Assembly (NCBI GenBank): GCA_904066235.2
Contig: CAJFCV020000001.1
Coordinates: 8,246,001-8,310,000, forward strand
Length of the DNA: 64,000 nucleotides
Source of the DNA: Bursaphelenchus xylophilus
Taxonomy: Eukaryota > Nematoda > Chromadorea > Rhabditida > Aphelenchoididae
Reading direction: 5' to 3'
The position numbers and the translations under genes are program-made. Below are positions 60,943-64,000 of this stretch, piece by piece. Within the stretch, counting starts at the first letter, position 1; the number at the start of each line of letters is the position of its first letter. Below the pieces are notes generated by a model that did not search any database, had not been told where the DNA came from, and saw only the letters and a list, made by a program, of their open reading frames with translations.

Positions 60943-63739
60943 ATGCCCGGAATGTTCGATTATTTGAATGACGACCCCGTACTCCATGAACAAGATGATC
61001 CTGTGCTTCCGGAGTTCGTGAACGATTTTCTTTCGGGTAAGTACGATATAATGTATTGGTCTGGTACTTTTAACTATATTGTGTATTAAAATTATATTTG
61101 CAGCCGATGTGATGATGGACACGTTTGATGAGGACAGTCTTTTCTCGACTCTGAACAACGCCACGGAAGCTCATGTGGCCGAAGATCATTGTTATGCCGG
61201 ATTCGAGGTGAGCAACTCCCCCATCAGCTCGGAAGGGTCTTCTCCTTCTTCCTCCAGCTCTATGGGAATATCCAATGCTGACTCGGACTATTGTTCACCC
61301 GGGGGCTCATTCCCAAGTGAAAGCCCAGTATATGACGGCGTGAAAGGAATCAAATTCGAGCCCGATTATGGATACGTAGAGCCCCCACAACCAGTGCCCA
61401 TGACTAAAGTTGTGAGAGTGCAGCATAAGAGGCAGATCGGGAGGGTCAACAACACCTCTCAAAGGGCACGACTCAGCTTCGGTAAGGTTGAGCTTTATTT
61501 TCCTTTGCCACAAACAATAGGGCGGCTGCACTGTTAAGAAAAAAGATGATTGCTTTAAAACTTTTGTGCCATTTCATGGTTGTCACAATCAGCAGACTCT
61601 AGATTCCATTTTTTCTTTTTCTGCCGCTTAAAAATACTCGCAAGGTCGTTGCGCAATCGATTGGTGTATTTGTAGGTCAATGTCGTTTGTTTCGATTACA
61701 AAAATGTTTTTTGTTGAGGTTATTTTCATGAATATGCTAGGAACAGTTTGAACGAGAGTTTATGACGGATAAAGTCCTTATGGTTAGACTACATAGATAT
61801 TACGCATTCAAAATTTACGGGTATCTGACCTCTTACTAATCCGAGGGGCCGTCGATTGAATACGTCAATGTTTACAATCGGTTTAAGAGATCACCTGGCT
61901 CTCGAGATGAGCACAAAGAAGTCCAAATTCTTTATTTACACTCTTGCGCAACTGCCTGTGGTCTCCGGTGCGAACTTGTACCGGCTGACCGGATCGCCGC
62001 GAGCCCCCGAAAAACGATGAAATAAATGTTGGGAAGTGTGAAAACCTTGAGATTCGAATCAAAAAAAGAGTCAGCGGACAGCAGAATACTGTAAATCCCA
62101 TTGTTTATATCACTCAAACATCCGGCATTAGATCAACCAAAGTGCCATTTTTTGTTTATTTAGCGCCCTTAAAAAGTTCTGAACCACTTTTCAGACGTAG
62201 GGAAGATTTTTTTTTGATTTATTTGCCTAGGCCACTGCTTCCGTCTCCATTTAAAGATTGACAGGCTGTTCCGCTTTTATCTTTGTTTTTTTCTGTGTAA
62301 TATAAAAACCAGAAGGGGTCGCATTCCGGAAAACGCTCTAGGAACAGCGCAGATTTGAATCTAATTTTCAGAAAACGATAAAACAAAAAAAATGACAGGA
62401 AAGTAGCAGAACGCTTGACAATTCACTATACATCGTAATTGAACAAATTTTTCTTTAGCTCCGGCGACATTCCATTATACCGACAACAATGAGGGGTACA
62501 AACCAGTGCAGAGAACCCAGACCAGCAACAATCTGGACTCAGTTCAATTCAGCCGGGTACCACCAAATGTAAATCCGGCCGACAGACAACGAAAATATCC
62601 ACCATTGGTGTTGTCCGAGGAAGAGAAACGACTCTGCAAAAAGGAGGGAATCACTTTGCCCGACTGTTATCCCTTAACCAAGATTGAAGAAAGGGAACTC
62701 AAGAGAATCAGGAGGAAGATCAGAAACAAGAAGAGTGCCCAGACTAGCCGCAAGCGAAAACAAGTAAGCCTTTAATATATTACCAAACCATGTGTGGTAT
62801 TGTTAATGATGATACCGTTTTTAGGACTACATAGATGCTCTTGAACATCGCGTTGAAAGTTGCACAGAAGAGAACCGCGACCTCAAAAGGCAGATTGATC
62901 TTCTGACCAAGGAAAACCAGAACATTACAGTTCAATTGAGGAAGTTGCAGGCCACTTTGACTGGATCTTCCAAGAGAACCACACAAGCCGGCACTTGTCT
63001 GGCCGTCCTTCTTCTTTCGGCTTGTCTTCTGGTGATGCCCAATATGAATGGAGTCGTCAAAAACAAGAGTCTGGAGCCACAACTCGCCGAGATTGAGGCC
63101 GTCCAGCCAGAAGAGGCCGAGTCCCGAGGACGGGGAACCATCGCCGGGTCTAATGGATCACTCACCTTGACCTGCGACAACGCCATCAACATCAACAATG
63201 CCTCCGGCTTTGGAAAATCTCGAACTTTGACTTCCGCCCTTCCCGAAGAACTCGGGAGCCTGGAGGCATTTGAGGAAAATTTAATTGATACGAGTCAACT
63301 CAAAGAAATAACTATAGAGGACTCGGATTTCAATGGATCAGACCTTGTCGATGAATCTATGACTCAAGAGCTGGTCGAAAACATTAACCATGACGTCCAA
63401 TTTCAATCAAAGGACCAGGACCGAGCTTACTTGGCTCCTCAACAGACAGTGAGACGTGTGATCCTTGCTAACAACCGCGTGGTCGAGAAATCCAACGACC
63501 GTCAATCGTTTGTCCAACGGAATGTCCATCAGTATGCATACGAAAAGACTTTATCCCCACAGGTGGTTTATATTTCAAATGGACCAGATTCCTTAAGAAG
63601 AGCGGCGGATCAGAAGTATCAGCGGATTGTAACTAAGAACCACGGAACCGTTCGCTTGGTCCCCGCCCGCCTTAACCACAACACCACTGTCTTCAATTAT
63701 GGGGAATCCGAACCCAAGAGGACCAGATACCATCAATAA
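60943..63739 (+). CDS. CREB3-family ER membrane-bound bZIP transcription factor
   Basis: CREB3-type factors are ER-anchored bZIP proteins released by Golgi proteases. The N-terminus ([23 protein letters not shown] 60943) is an acidic activation region followed by Ser-rich stretches. An intron of about 975 bp (61482-62457) separates it from the exon carrying [20 protein letters not shown] and the adjacent ATB region. The basic region [20 protein letters not shown] runs into a leucine zipper ([20 protein letters not shown]). A transmembrane helix follows ([20 protein letters not shown]). The luminal part has about 230 residues and several R-rich sites where a site-1 protease could cut, but no cleavage site can be fixed. 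The stop is at 63737-63739. C. elegans has a related crh gene; orthology was not tested. Confidence 0.93.
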
Positions 63740-64000
63740 CGTCTATTGTAATATTATCTTATAGCTTCTTTTCTAATTAACATCTCTTCAGAAACTGTGA
63801 TTCCCCTAATCTATCTTTAAATTATTCATAGATATAGCGTCGATTTCTCCGACTTACTCGGTAACACTAATCTAACTTTTTAAATGTATTTGGTCATAAT
63901 TTATACCTAGATATTCTAGTTTGCTAATCTGGTCTTATCTTCCTTACTAGGGCAGTAAATGTCTTAGAATTTGAATGGCTGACTCTCTGGGACTGTCGGT
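63740..64000. other. 3' region of the CREB3-family gene
   Basis: About 260 bp of AT-rich sequence to the window edge, probably the 3' UTR. No canonical AATAAA was picked out and no gene is seen. Confidence 0.5.

Overview
The window looks like eukaryotic nuclear DNA from a small, gene-dense animal genome, most likely a nematode. Genes are compact and alternate between strands. Many introns are only 34-60 nt, with GTAAG donors and TTTCAG/TTTAG acceptors. Several start codons sit one base after a splice acceptor (CAG|AATGG), as expected for spliced-leader trans-splicing. Same-strand neighbours are often 100-400 bp apart, as in nematode operons. The species cannot be named from the sequence alone.

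Layout. 0.4-9 kb: RIOK2 (-), an unknown gene (+), YRDC (-) and MCM5 (-). MCM5 has a 1.9 kb intron filled with nested mariner-type DNA. 9.1-16.3 kb is a repeat island. It holds a hairpin MITE, a 4.2 kb foldback structure with a second foldback nested inside it, two gene-like cassettes of unknown function, and a 1.75 kb terminal-inverted-repeat element. 16.3-26 kb: a centralspindlin RhoGAP (CYK-4/MgcRacGAP) and an unknown gene (+), then CK2 beta, SNX3, a Kelch protein, an acyl-protein thioesterase and a TM9 nonaspanin (all -). 26-34.5 kb: a GC-rich hAT-like MITE, a small coiled-coil gene, GALK2 (+), a dead Tc1/mariner transposon, SCAMP (-), and a dispersed repeat split by the second copy of the hairpin MITE. 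34.5-58.4 kb: a PEPT peptide transporter (+), macoilin (-), BBIP1 (+), an ER thioredoxin-like membrane protein (-), HERC4 (-), ATAD1/Msp1 (+), VAC14 (-), repeats, and METTL5 (+). 58.4-64 kb: a long T-rich non-coding stretch, then a CREB3-family membrane-bound bZIP factor (+).

Most genes are conserved housekeeping functions: ribosome biogenesis and RNA/tRNA modification (RIOK2, METTL5, YRDC), replication (MCM5), cytokinesis (CYK-4), endomembrane traffic (SNX3, TM9SF, SCAMP, VAC14, APT), membrane-protein quality control (ATAD1, HERC4, thioredoxin-like) and cilia (BBIP1). The accessory interest lies in the repeats. Two MITE families are each present twice with clean 8-bp target duplications; for one of them an unoccupied paralogous target site also lies in the window. 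The octamer CTGCGCCC occurs ten times, both inside repeats and 60-125 bp upstream of several genes. The predicted RhoGAP domain has Gln where the catalytic arginine finger should be.

Exon joins were read by eye from splice motifs and protein continuity. Gene spans are therefore more reliable than single exon borders.
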